64,000 nt of DNA, taken from NCBI RefSeq assembly GCF_002310495.1, contig NZ_CP023344.1, forward strand, positions 620,001 through 684,000, in the 5' to 3' direction. The position numbers were made by a program, and so were the translations under genes. The notes beneath the pieces were generated by a model. The model did not search any database, was not told where the DNA came from, and saw only the letters and a program-made list of their open reading frames with translations. Origin of the DNA: Nibricoccus aquaticus. GTDB taxonomy: Bacteria; Verrucomicrobiota; Verrucomicrobiia; Opitutales; Opitutaceae. Of the stretch, positions 17,876 through 26,759 are shown one piece after another. How positions within the stretch are numbered: the first letter of the stretch is position 1; every line of letters begins with the position of its first letter.

Positions 17876-19402
17876 TCAGACCTTGCCGCGACGCGCCTCG
17901 AGCTGGATGCGGATGTCCGCCATGCGCTCCTGCGAGAGCGGGAATCTGGCCAGCGCAATCATCGCGATCACCAGACCGATGATGGGAATCGCCGCCAGCA
18001 ACACACGAATAGTGAGCAGAGTACTTGCGCTCTGAATCGCGACGTTGGAGTCGAAGCCGACCCATTCCAGGATGAAAAAGGAAACGGCTGCACCGATCGC
18101 CATGCCGACTTTATTGATCCATGACCCGCACGCGACAAACGAGCCCTCGCGACGGCGGCCGTTTTCGAGTTCGTCATAGTCCATGACGTCAGCGCCGATC
18201 GATCCTGAGATCATCCAAAAACCCGCGCCGGTAAATGCGATCAATCCTGAGGCAAACACCTGGAGCCAGACGATGTGCGGGGTGTACAACCACCACGTCG
18301 CGACAAAGATGAGGACCGCAGTGCCCAGCACAGCCATCATCGCATGGCGCTTCCCGAGCTGACGAGCGATGAACGCAAACACGGGAATGCCGAGAAACCC
18401 GAAGGCCATTCCGGACACGCCCATCCAGAAATTCCAAAGATTTCCGACGGATTTATTACCTGCGCACACATAATAAATCGTCACTGCGAGACCGAGCGTG
18501 CCGACCATACTTAGCCCGATGTTGTAGGCCAGCTGCATCGAAAGCTGGATACGGAAGGGCGCGCATTTGAGCGTCTGCCAGAGCGTTTCCTTGATGGAAA
18601 TTTTCTCCTGCTTGGCGGCTACGAGCTTTCCATAATACCGTTCGCGCACGAGCAAGACGGAGAGCAAACCGGCGGCAATCATGATAAGACCGCAGATCGA
18701 AAGATAAACCTGCGCGCCGATCAGCATGTTGGGCGAAGCGCCATCCGGCGAAGTACGCCAGGCCGCGGTGGTCGTGAAGAGCTGTTTGACGCGATCAAAC
18801 ACGTTGCTGCTGTCCGCGCCTACCCAGACTGCCATGGAAAAAAACTGACCGAAGAAAAACAGGCCCAGCTCAGGGATTTTTTGCACCGCATTTTTGAATG
18901 CGAAGACCTTCGTACGTTCGTGATAATCCGGCGTGAGTTCGTTACCGAGACTCTGGAACGGCATGTTGAAGCAGCTCACGATCGGCAGGTAGACCGCCGA
19001 AGAAACGATCATGAACCAGAAGCCGGTGCTTGGACTCCAGCTTGGATCGATCGCTACCAAAAACGGCAGGCCAACGCCCGCCAGGAGACTGCCCACAAGC
19101 ATGTATGGCCGACGGCGCCCCATTCGCGTGCGCGTGTTATCCGAGAGCCAGCCAAACAACACATCCGAGAATGCGTCGAAGATGCGGTTCAGCAGAATAG
19201 CCACGCCGATTTGCCACTGTGGGACGTGCAGGTAGAGACCGAAAATCTGGAATGCGATGGTCGGGTAAAGCCAGTGCCCCCACATGTCGAAAAACGTACC
19301 CAAGCCGTAACCGAGTTTTTGCGAGAGCGGGACTTTGTCAGCGGAGGCGATGACGTAGTCTTGGTTGAGTTTGCGATTCGAGGAGCCGAGGAACTTGAAC
19401 AT
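17876..19402 (-). CDS. GPH-family sugar:cation symporter (MFS superfamily)
   Basis: A 508-residue inner-membrane transporter with about twelve hydrophobic segments. The N-terminal part has the family segment LSQKLGYGLGTFFDMWGHWL and the loop FGWLSDNTRTRMGRRRPYMLVGSLL, typical of glycoside-pentoside-hexuronide symporters; a second DYDELENGRRREGSFVA loop lies near residue 410. It probably brings manno-oligosaccharides or mannose into the cytoplasm for the beta-mannosidase encoded 52 bases upstream. Start ATG at 19402. Confidence 0.9.
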   Translation of the reverse strand: MFKFLGSSNRKLNQDYVIASADKVPLSQKLGYGLGTFFDMWGHWLYPTIAFQIFGLYLHVPQWQIGVAILLNRIFDAFSDVLFGWLSDNTRTRMGRRRPYMLVGSLLAGVGLPFLVAIDPSWSPSTGFWFMIVSSAVYLPIVSCFNMPFQSLGNELTPDYHERTKVFAFKNAVQKIPELGLFFFGQFFSMAVWVGADSSNVFDRVKQLFTTTAAWRTSPDGASPNMLIGAQVYLSICGLIMIAAGLLSVLLVRERYYGKLVAAKQEKISIKETLWQTLKCAPFRIQLSMQLAYNIGLSMVGTLGLAVTIYYVCAGNKSVGNLWNFWMGVSGMAFGFLGIPVFAFIARQLGKRHAMMAVLGTAVLIFVATWWLYTPHIVWLQVFASGLIAFTGAGFWMISGSIGADVMDYDELENGRRREGSFVACGSWINKVGMAIGAAVSFFILEWVGFDSNVAIQSASTLLTIRVLLAAIPIIGLVIAMIALARFPLSQERMADIRIQLEARRGKV

Positions 19403-19454
19403 GGGGCAAAGCGGGCTGGAGGGATAAAGGCCGAAGGGGCGAAGGACGGACCGG

Positions 19455-21938
19455 TCAGTACGTGTCGGCCAGCGAATGGTGGGCGAGTGTTTTTTTCAGG
19501 CGGGCGAGCGTGACGGGTTTATCGAACGTCACCGTCACGCGTTTCGACTCGTTGGGATAGAGTTCGAAGAAGTTATCCGTCGCATGAAAATCGACGCCCG
19601 CGAAGTCGAACGCGAAGCGGTGCTGGAAGACCGGCGACTTGAACGTGAGTTCGGCGCTTTTCGGCGAGGTTATTTTGATCACTGCGGCGGTTTTCTTCGC
19701 CTTGGGCAGCGCGAGGAAACGCGGCGGTGTGAGGAAGGCGGTGTCTTCGCTGACGGTCTTGCCGCTAACTTCGAGAGCGAAGCGGACGTAGAGGGAATCG
19801 CGGCTGTGTTTCTCCAGCAGCGTTTCGAGATCGAGAGTCTGCTGTTTCGCACTTTCGCCGGGCGTGAGCGCGACGGTTTTCTTGCCCTGAAGTAGGCTGC
19901 GACCGTCAAGGTGAAACACGTTCCAGCGGAGCACGCCGGTCACGGCGACGGGCGCATCGTACGATGTGTGTAGGTGAACTTCACGGACGGTGCTCGTGCG
20001 GTAGTTGCCGATGATCGCGCCTTCGTCGCCGGGGATGTGCGCGCTGACGAGGGCGGGAGCGAAGAAGCGACGAGAGAGATACTGGAGTGCTTTCCAGCGG
20101 CCGGTGAACTCGATCGAGCTCCACGAAGCGACCGGCCAGCAGTCGTTAAGCTGCCAATACAGCGCACCCATGCACCGCGGCATGAGGCGGCGGTAGTGTT
20201 CGACGCCGGTCTGCATGCAGTAGGCCTGGTTGAGCTGCGAGAGGTAGATCAGCTCGTCCTGGCCCTTTGGGAAGCGGTAGCGGCGAGAAACGTAATCGAG
20301 GATGATCTGGTTTCCGGCGCGGTTCTTCTGGTGATTCTCCATGACCGGACCGAAGACGTTATTGTCGTCGGGCGGGCAGAAGGTGGCGTTGGTCGCGGGC
20401 GAGCTGTAGCTCTGCATGCCGAATTCGGAAACGAAGCGGAAACTCCACTTCTCGTAATCCTTCACAGCGTGGCGCGCGTGCCAGACATCCCAGTAATGCG
20501 TGTCGCCGCGGATCTCGCCAGACGGGTGATCGGCAGCGGTGTCACCACGCCACGGAGACGCGGGCCAGTAGGGCGTGGCGCCGTCGTGATCGGCGACGAT
20601 GGGCGGGAGCGCTTCGTGGAAAACGCGGTCGTAAGCGCGGCGATAGGCGGCGAACTCGGGCTTCACTAGGTCGTGGCAGTTGATGGCCCAGACCTCGTTG
20701 TTACCGCACCAGAGCGCGAGCGAGGCGCGGTGGCGGAGACGTTTGATATTGGAAACGGCTTCAGCTTCGACACTCGCGACGAAGGTGTCGTCGCCGGGAT
20801 ACATCGTGCAGCCGAACATGAAGTCCTGCCAGACGAGCAGGCCGAGTTCGTCGCAGAGATCGTAAAAATCCTCGCTCTCGTAAATGCCGCCGCCCCACAC
20901 GCGGACCATGTTCATGTTGGCGGCGACAGCGGCGCGGAGATCGCGCGCGTAGCGTTCGCGGTCGAGCGTGGTGACGAAGGTATGTGCGGGAATCCAGTTC
21001 GCGCCTTTGGCGAAGATCGCGCGGCCGTTGACGAGAAACTGGAAGGATTCGCCCCACTGATCTTTGTGACGGTCGAGCGCGATGGTGCGCAGGCCGATGC
21101 GTTTTTGCCAGTGGCCGATCGGCGAGCCGTCGGCGGCGGCGACGGTTACTTCGAGGCGGTAAAGCGGTTGTTCGCCCTGCCCTGACGGCCACCAGAGCTG
21201 CGGATTCTTTACCACGATGACTGTTCCGGTGCCGCTGGCGACGGTGACTTCACCGAGGGCGAGCTTCCAGCGCGTCGTTGCCTTCGTATCGGCGCGGGTG
21301 AGTTCGGGCGCGAGCGCAAGAGTAACAGAGCCGTCGGTAGCGTGGGTCTGTGAAACGCGGACGCTTTCGAGACGGTTGGCGCTCCAGGCTTCGAGGCGGA
21401 TGTCGCGCCAGATGCCGGCGGTGACGAAGCGCGGGCCCCAGTCCCAGCCGAACTGGCATTGTTGTTTGCGGATGCGGGTGCAGCCGCCGACGGGGTCATT
21501 GATCTCACGCGGCGCGTGGTCGGTGCGATGAGAACGGATGTATGCCATCGCGCTGCCGAAGCGGACGACGAGTTCGTTTTTGCCAACGCGCAGGAGCGAT
21601 TTCACATCCCAGCGGAAGCTGATGAACATGTTTTCCGTGCGGGCGATTTCTTCGCCGTTAAGCGTGACGGTGGCAACGGTGTCGAGGCCGTCGGCGATCA
21701 GCTCTACGGTTTCCTCTGCGAGCAGAGCGGCGGAAACAGTGAACGTGGTTTTATATTCCCAGTCGCGCTCCTCGATCCATTGAAGGCCGGTTTCGTTAAC
21801 GCCCCAGAACGGATCGGGAATTTTTCCCGCAGCGAGCAGGTCGGTGTGGACGCAGCCAGGGACGGAGGCCGTCAGCCAGCTTTTGGTCGAGCAATCGCGG
21901 AAACGCCACGCAGCGGTGGCAAGCGAGAGGCTTTGCAT
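19455..21938 (-). CDS. beta-mannosidase (GH2)
   Basis: An 827-residue GH2 enzyme without a signal peptide, so likely cytoplasmic, releasing mannose from beta-manno-oligosaccharides. The N-terminal sugar-binding domain has VPGCVHTDLLAAGKIPDPFWG and ERDWEYKTTF, hallmarks of beta-mannosidases. The acid/base is E415 in LALWCGNNEVW and the nucleophile E505 in RFVSEFGMQS; the CQFGWDWGPRF segment near 161-171 also fits. It is the first gene of the minus-strand mannan set. Start ATG at 21938; divergent from engB with about 250 bases between. Confidence 0.93.
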   Translation of the reverse strand: MQSLSLATAAWRFRDCSTKSWLTASVPGCVHTDLLAAGKIPDPFWGVNETGLQWIEERDWEYKTTFTVSAALLAEETVELIADGLDTVATVTLNGEEIARTENMFISFRWDVKSLLRVGKNELVVRFGSAMAYIRSHRTDHAPREINDPVGGCTRIRKQQCQFGWDWGPRFVTAGIWRDIRLEAWSANRLESVRVSQTHATDGSVTLALAPELTRADTKATTRWKLALGEVTVASGTGTVIVVKNPQLWWPSGQGEQPLYRLEVTVAAADGSPIGHWQKRIGLRTIALDRHKDQWGESFQFLVNGRAIFAKGANWIPAHTFVTTLDRERYARDLRAAVAANMNMVRVWGGGIYESEDFYDLCDELGLLVWQDFMFGCTMYPGDDTFVASVEAEAVSNIKRLRHRASLALWCGNNEVWAINCHDLVKPEFAAYRRAYDRVFHEALPPIVADHDGATPYWPASPWRGDTAADHPSGEIRGDTHYWDVWHARHAVKDYEKWSFRFVSEFGMQSYSSPATNATFCPPDDNNVFGPVMENHQKNRAGNQIILDYVSRRYRFPKGQDELIYLSQLNQAYCMQTGVEHYRRLMPRCMGALYWQLNDCWPVASWSSIEFTGRWKALQYLSRRFFAPALVSAHIPGDEGAIIGNYRTSTVREVHLHTSYDAPVAVTGVLRWNVFHLDGRSLLQGKKTVALTPGESAKQQTLDLETLLEKHSRDSLYVRFALEVSGKTVSEDTAFLTPPRFLALPKAKKTAAVIKITSPKSAELTFKSPVFQHRFAFDFAGVDFHATDNFFELYPNESKRVTVTFDKPVTLARLKKTLAHHSLADTY

Positions 21939-22191
21939 GGAAAGGGTGAAAACGGCGTGAGTGAAACGGTGCGGCAGGGACTGGGGTTGGGCCGCATAGA
22001 CCGGGCCGACATCCTAGGCGAAGGGAGTCCTGGTGTTAATGAGATCCTTTGTCCGGCACTTGAGAGGCAGCCTGTGCGGCCACGGCGTGTTCCGCCCACA
22101 ATCATCGGCTTGTCAGAGCGGCACCATCGTGGAATTCCCCATGATTCCCTCCCTTGCGCTCTCCCATCAGAGCTGCCACTCAGCTGGCCGC

Positions 22192-22809
22192 ATGAAAATC
22201 ATCAAGGTCGAATTTGATCGCAGCTCGCCCGACCTCGCCTCGTGCCCGCAATCCCTCCGCCCCGACTTCGCCTTCATCGGCCGATCCAACGTCGGCAAAT
22301 CATCCCTCATCAACGCCCTCACGCGTAAGAAAGATCTCGCAAAAGTCTCCGACCTCCCCGGCAAGACCAAGCTCCTCAATTTCTTCGTCATCAATAACGC
22401 CTGGCACCTCGTCGATCTCCCCGGCTACGGCTTCGCAAAAGTCACCAAGGACCAGCGCGCCGACTTCAACGAATCCGTCGCCGACTACCTCGATAACCGC
22501 GAAAACCTCCTCTGCGTTTTCGTCCTCATCGACTCGAATCTCCCGCCCCAGCGAATCGACCTCCAGTTCCTCGAATGGCTTGGCAGCACCGGCACGCCTT
22601 TCGTCCTCGTCTTCACCAAAGCCGACAAACAGTCCGCCGTAAAAGCCCAGGCCAACATCGAGCTATTCAAAAAAGAGATCACCCCGTGGTGGCCCGACGA
22701 ACTCCCCGGCATCATCGTCACGTCCTCAAAAACCGGAGACGGCCGCAACGACATCCTCGCCGTCATCGCCGAGACCCTGAAATCTAAAAACTACCGCACC
22801 GGCGGCTGA
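22192..22809 (+). CDS. engB: ribosome-biogenesis GTPase EngB (YihA/YsxC)
   Basis: A 205-residue TrmE-Era-EngA-EngB-type GTPase needed for assembly of the large ribosomal subunit. Motifs: G1 FIGRSNVGKSSLINAL near residue 27, a G2 region LAKVSDLPGKTKLLNFF, G3 DLPGYGFAKV, G4 FTKADK and G5-like VTSSKTGDG. The frame is open from 22033, but the ATG at 22192 (MKIIKVEFDRS) matches the usual family start. A GTAG-headed hairpin follows the stop. Confidence 0.93.
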   Translation: MKIIKVEFDRSSPDLASCPQSLRPDFAFIGRSNVGKSSLINALTRKKDLAKVSDLPGKTKLLNFFVINNAWHLVDLPGYGFAKVTKDQRADFNESVADYLDNRENLLCVFVLIDSNLPPQRIDLQFLEWLGSTGTPFVLVFTKADKQSAVKAQANIELFKKEITPWWPDELPGIIVTSSKTGDGRNDILAVIAETLKSKNYRTGG

Positions 22810-22855
22810 CCCTCCAAGGTGGAGCCTGACGTCCCCGCGCGCTTCCAATTCCGCT

Positions 22856-22879
22856 GTAGGCGGGGTGCCCTCACCCCGC
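22856..22879. repeat. REP-like element: GTAG plus hairpin
   Basis: Tetranucleotide GTAG (22856-22859) directly followed by the 8-bp stem GCGGGGTG (22860-22867), loop CCCT, CACCCCGC (22872-22879). It lies 46 bases after the engB stop. A tetranucleotide joined to a palindrome is the known layout of REP elements mobilised by RAYT (TnpA-REP) proteins. Confidence 0.6.
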
Positions 22880-22954
22880 GACTCCCTCAATCCCGCGTTG
22901 CGCCCAAAACGCCACCGGGTCATTGGTCATTGCGAGCTGGCCCCGCCGCCCCGC

Positions 22955-24991
22955 TCACTTCGTCCCAATCGGCACCAGATCCACCGGCGGACCTCCGCGC
23001 GGAGCAGGCAGGAACGACATCGACTGGTCGCCGATCTTCGTCGACCGGCTCACCGCGCCCACGGACACGCTCGCCTTGGTTTCTATCTTAGCACCGAAGT
23101 CCGTGACTCCTTTGCCGCGAGAACCCGAGACCGTAAATCCCTGCTTGATGGCCACACCCGTGCCTTTGACTGTCGCATCGATCTTCGGCCCCACGAACAC
23201 CGAGTAACCGCCCTTCTTGTCCACGCCGATCTCCCCCGAGATCTGCAACCCTGGCAGCACCGAGACGCCCGCCTCCAGCGACAAGCCTTCGCAAGTCGCC
23301 TCCACGCCCAGATCGAAGGGTAACACTTCACCCGCTCCCAAGCTGTTTACACTGATCCCCACGCTCTGGTTCCCATCGCAGTTGCCCATCCCCTGCTCCT
23401 CCTTCGAGCCCGGCCCGCTAGTTGGCTCCATTTCCAGAAACGGCACCGCGCCCATGCGCGCATGCCGGTCTACGCGATGGATCACCATGAGAAATGCCGC
23501 CGTCCGTTCTGCTTCAATACTGCCCCGGATATATTCCCGCCATTTCGCATCGCCCACTTCGCCCCCCAGCGCCGTCACCAGCAAGTGCCACTCCGCGAAA
23601 CGATCACGGACTGCTTTATCGAGTTTCTGGATGAGCCCGCGCGACTGCCCCAACGCCGCATCGTATGCCGGACGCATGGCTTCGCCGATCTCGCGTGGGC
23701 CGGCGTTAGGATTACTTTTATACAGCGCTTTGATGGCTGCATCCGCGCGATCATCCCGCTCCTTCTTGATAGCGTCCCACGCCTTTTTGATCTCTCGATC
23801 CACATCAAACATCCGCTGGTTCAACGCTCGCAGTTTCGGATCACGATAATCCATCGCGCGCACCAGCGTTTCCATCCGGTAGCCCCAAGTCTCGTCCAGA
23901 CTCGTGTCGGTGTGCACGTACTTCCGCGGCTTGATCGCATTTCGCTTCTGCAGGATCGCCGTGTGGTTCTTTTCCTCCGACTCATCCAACTCTTCGAATT
24001 TCTTCACGAGCCCGTTCGCCTGCTTCGCATTCGCCGCGTACGGCACATTCGGCAGCACACCCACCTTGCCCTTCCCCAGATCCAACCAGCTGCGCACATC
24101 GATCGCGACAATATCGTTCTCACGCTCCTCATCTTCGGTGAACGCATCCGGCTCCGGCTTCTTCGCATCCACATCCGCAGCTACCGCCACCTTCGCCCGC
24201 CCACGCCATACGCCTAGAAGAAAATTCTTCCGAGGGTCTTTGTCCTCATGCGCATCGAGCAGCGACAACAGCTTCGGCGCTTCCGACAACAACGGCTGCC
24301 GGTCCCGCACCGTCTCCAGTTTCTTCCGCGCCTCTGCCTGCTCGCCTAGTCGCAGCAGCGCGTATCCCCGCGTGTACTCCAGCACATCCTCCGAGCTCAG
24401 CCCCATGGGTGGCGTGATCACCGCCCCGCGTTTCGCCAGCTCGTCCAAAATCGCCAGCGCCTCGTTCGCGTAGCCCAGCATCGCCAGAGCGCCCGCGAGA
24501 TCGCTCAGCACATCCGCGTTCTTCGGATCGGCCTCATGAGCATACACCAGATAACAAAACGCCGCGTCCGGATTCCCTGCCGCCGCCTCACGCAACGCCA
24601 GACCGCGGTAAGCCGCCACATCGTCCGCCTCCGGCACCTTCGCCCGCGCCGCCTTCACGGCCTTCGGATCGACCGCCCCGGACAGCGCCTTCGCCTTCGC
24701 GATCGCCTTCTCAAAATTCGTCGCCTTCCGCGGCACGCTGCCGATCAGGTTCTCGTTCTCGCTCTCAAAGTCCTCCCACTCTTCCGCCACCTCCACATTG
24801 CGAAAATCCCCCGCCGTCCGCACGCGCTCCACCTGAGCCGCGATCTCGGCCTCTGATGTCGGCGGCGTTGCCACAGTCGTTCCCGACGCCGCGTCCTCCG
24901 CCTTTAACGCTCCTCCCGACGCCAGACCGGCAAACCCACCCACCAGCACGACCGCGAGGCAAAGGCGCATGTTCATCGCCGCGAAATCCAT
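22955..24991 (-). CDS. secreted TPR-containing protein
   Basis: A 678-residue protein (673 from the ATG at 24976; 671 from 24970). A signal peptide is visible (MRLCLAVVLVGGFAGLASGGALKAE). Residues 120-250 form TPR-like helical pairs (LALREAAAGNPDAAFCYLVYAHEADP; LSDLAGALAMLGYANEALAILDEL; YALLRLGEQAEARKKLETV). Residues 330-500 are charged and helical. The last 120 residues are Gly/Val rich and beta-like, ending in SFLPAPRGGPPVDLV, perhaps a barrel or adhesive domain. No enzyme motif seen. A 42-residue membrane peptide is encoded 67 bases upstream. Confidence 0.75.
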   Translation of the reverse strand: MDFAAMNMRLCLAVVLVGGFAGLASGGALKAEDAASGTTVATPPTSEAEIAAQVERVRTAGDFRNVEVAEEWEDFESENENLIGSVPRKATNFEKAIAKAKALSGAVDPKAVKAARAKVPEADDVAAYRGLALREAAAGNPDAAFCYLVYAHEADPKNADVLSDLAGALAMLGYANEALAILDELAKRGAVITPPMGLSSEDVLEYTRGYALLRLGEQAEARKKLETVRDRQPLLSEAPKLLSLLDAHEDKDPRKNFLLGVWRGRAKVAVAADVDAKKPEPDAFTEDEERENDIVAIDVRSWLDLGKGKVGVLPNVPYAANAKQANGLVKKFEELDESEEKNHTAILQKRNAIKPRKYVHTDTSLDETWGYRMETLVRAMDYRDPKLRALNQRMFDVDREIKKAWDAIKKERDDRADAAIKALYKSNPNAGPREIGEAMRPAYDAALGQSRGLIQKLDKAVRDRFAEWHLLVTALGGEVGDAKWREYIRGSIEAERTAAFLMVIHRVDRHARMGAVPFLEMEPTSGPGSKEEQGMGNCDGNQSVGISVNSLGAGEVLPFDLGVEATCEGLSLEAGVSVLPGLQISGEIGVDKKGGYSVFVGPKIDATVKGTGVAIKQGFTVSGSRGKGVTDFGAKIETKASVSVGAVSRSTKIGDQSMSFLPAPRGGPPVDLVPIGTK

Positions 24992-25057
24992 CCGCGCCCC
25001 CCGCCCTTGGCCAGTCCGATCTCCCGGTCCCGTCCGCCCCCTACTTCAACCCATCAC

Positions 25058-25186
25058 TCAAAACAACCGCGCGCGCCGCACTCCCCGGAGCCATCTCACC
25101 CCCCAAAGCGCATACACGCTCCACGCCAGGCCCAAAAGCCCCGGCAACACCAACGGTTTCAAAAACGTGATCCAATCAAACGACAT
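25058..25186 (-). CDS. 42-residue membrane peptide
   Basis: ATG at 25186, TGA at 25058. The product has an aromatic N-terminus (MSFDWITFLK), one hydrophobic helix (PLVLPGLLGLAWSVYALWGV) and a strongly basic end (RWLRGVRRARLF), the positive-inside pattern of a single-span peptide with a cytoplasmic tail. A purine-rich AAGGTGGGG lies about two bases upstream of the ATG, so the ribosome site is close but plausible. Too short for most gene finders. Lies between a hairpin and the secreted TPR gene in the same direction. Confidence 0.5.
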   Translation of the reverse strand: MSFDWITFLKPLVLPGLLGLAWSVYALWGVRWLRGVRRARLF

Positions 25187-25242
25187 ATCCCCACCTTCTC
25201 ACACTTGCCCCGCCAAATCCATTCGCCGTTCGGCTACCGCCC

Positions 25243-25277
25243 AACGAGAAGGGCCGCTTTTGACGGCGGCCCTCGTT
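25243..25277. terminator. hairpin downstream of the lipoprotein gene
   Basis: Core 7-bp stem GGGCCGC (25251-25257) with GCGGCCC (25266-25272), extended by AACGA/TCGTT across a 3-base bulge. It lies 25 bases past the minus-strand lipoprotein stop. The T-run (ATTTTT, 25281-25286) is on the plus-strand side, so as a minus-strand terminator it lacks a U-tract. Confidence 0.4.
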
Positions 25278-25301
25278 ACTAATTTTTAACGCCCTAAAAA
25301 C

Positions 25302-25748
25302 TCACTCCTTCACCTGCTCGATCGAAGCCACCTTCCCATCCTTAAACACCACCCGGGCAACTTCTTCCACCCGGTCGCGATAAACATCGGCCCGCACCGG
25401 CTCGTAGAAAACCCGGTACGCCTTGATCCGCTGATCGTAGTAAACCGACCGGCGGTACCCCGCGAAAGCCGAGCCCTGATACTCCTGATAATAGCTGTTA
25501 TAGATCCACACAGTCTCGCTCCCCGCACCCGTCGCACGCTCCACCACTTTGTCCGCCCGGCCCATCGCGATATACACCATGTCCTGCGTGTACCCGACAT
25601 CGACCAACCCCTGCTGGATGCGCGACTGCGTCTCTGACGGCAGCGCGTTAAACACGGCGGACTTTTCTTCGATGCGACTCTGGACCGTGCTACAACCCGC
25701 CAGCACCAGGGCCGCGAGACAGACAAAAAGGGTAAGGGGAGTTTTCAT
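25302..25748 (-). CDS. lipoprotein
   Basis: A 148-residue protein with a lipoprotein signal: MKTPLTLFVCLAALVLAGC, lipobox LAGC with the modified Cys at residue 19. The mature part is charged: RIQQGLVDVGYTQDMVYIAMGRADKV resembles the SmpA/BamE-like start of small outer-membrane lipoproteins, then a YNSYYQEYQG segment and a beta-like tail. The resemblance is weak. The frame extends upstream to 25808, but the signal peptide fixes the ATG at 25748. Divergent from the DTW gene; a palindrome lies between them. Confidence 0.75.
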   Translation of the reverse strand: MKTPLTLFVCLAALVLAGCSTVQSRIEEKSAVFNALPSETQSRIQQGLVDVGYTQDMVYIAMGRADKVVERATGAGSETVWIYNSYYQEYQGSAFAGYRRSVYYDQRIKAYRVFYEPVRADVYRDRVEEVARVVFKDGKVASIEQVKE

Positions 25749-25882
25749 GATAAAAGGTAGACGTCTCAACCAGCCCGGTGGTTCCCAGTCCAGATATCGT
25801 AACGTCACCCCCAGCTACGACCCACCCCAGCCCCCGGATGCAGCGCCAACCTCCCAACGCCCTCCAATTCCCCAAAAGCCCG

Positions 25883-25903
25883 ATGTAACGTATTACGTTA
25901 CAT
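25883..25903. repeat. odd-centred palindrome, copy 1
   Basis: Perfect 10-bp arms ATGTAACGTA and TACGTTACAT around a single T (25893), in the divergent region between the lipoprotein and the DTW gene. It shares the core ACGTATTACGT with copies 2 and 3, but has A/T where they have C/G at one symmetrical pair of positions. Confidence 0.7.
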
Positions 25904-25973
25904 TCCCGCCTCCTCTGTGTTCCCGGTTTGTGCTTGGCGTCGCCAATGCATGCGCTCCCCATCCGCATTCTCC

Positions 25974-26681
25974 ATGGCCCGAAGCGTCGTTCTCAAAGGC
26001 ACCGTCCGCTGCCCCCGCTGCCAGCAAGCCCCCCGCTGGTGCATCTGCGCCGGCCTGCGCACCCTCGAAACGCCCCTCGCCATCGACATCCTCATGCACG
26101 CCGACGAGGTCGTGAAACCCACCTCCACCGGCCACCTCATCCAACGTACCATCCCCGCTTCCCGCCGCTTCGTCTGGCGCTACGACCGCCCCGTCGATCC
26201 CGCCACCGTCCGCCTACCCGGCCGCGAACTCTGGATTCTCCACCCCGCCGGCGATCCGCCCCCCGCCAACGCCGCCCCCGCCCGCATCCAGCTCCTCCTC
26301 CTCGACGGCTCCTGGGCCCAAGCCGGCGACATGTCCCGCGCCATCAACGGCTGGGGCCGCCGCGTCAGCCTCCCCATGTCCGGGAAAAGCCGATACCTGC
26401 TCCGCTCCCAGCAAAACATCCCCGGCCGCTTCAGCACCGTCGAAGCCCTCATGTTTCTCCTCCACTCCCTCGGCCTCCGGGAAACGCACGCCACGCTCCA
26501 ACTCCAGTTCGAGCTCCACGTTTACGCCGGTCTCCGCGGTCGCGGCCGCCTCGCCGAAGCCGACGCCTACCTCGCCGACTCCCCCATCCGCGCCGCCTTC
26601 CCCGACCTCCTGGCCTCACTCGACCGCTCCCGCCCGCGACTTCGTCCTCCCGAAAATCCCCCCGACGAAAGTGGCACGTAA
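25974..26681 (+). CDS. DTW-domain protein, probable tRNA-uridine aminocarboxypropyltransferase
   Basis: A 235-residue protein of the DTW family, whose members (TapT/TuaA) attach an aminocarboxypropyl group to uridine in tRNA. Visible motifs are the Zn-ribbon-like VRCPRCQQAPRWCICAGL near the start, a ILMHADEVVKPTSTGHL segment, the LLLDGSWAQA motif that stands in for the DTW signature, and KSRYLLRSQQ...STVEAL. Starts at 25950 and 25917 are also open; 25974 fits best with the family. Its stop codon TAA is the centre of palindrome copy 2. Confidence 0.85.
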   Translation: MARSVVLKGTVRCPRCQQAPRWCICAGLRTLETPLAIDILMHADEVVKPTSTGHLIQRTIPASRRFVWRYDRPVDPATVRLPGRELWILHPAGDPPPANAAPARIQLLLLDGSWAQAGDMSRAINGWGRRVSLPMSGKSRYLLRSQQNIPGRFSTVEALMFLLHSLGLRETHATLQLQFELHVYAGLRGRGRLAEADAYLADSPIRAAFPDLLASLDRSRPRLRPPENPPDESGT

Positions 26682-26693
26682 TACGTGACACTT
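26669..26693. repeat. odd-centred palindrome, copy 2
   Basis: Arms AAGTGGCACGTA and TACGTGACACTT around A26681, with one mismatch. It overlaps the end of the DTW gene: the stop TAA is 26679-26681, so the last residues S-G-T are written by the element. Confidence 0.7.
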
Positions 26694-26759
26694 CCCTGAA
26701 ATCCCACCCCCTGGCTCCCGCGCAACTCACACCTGGCGCACCTGCCGTCACCGCAGATT

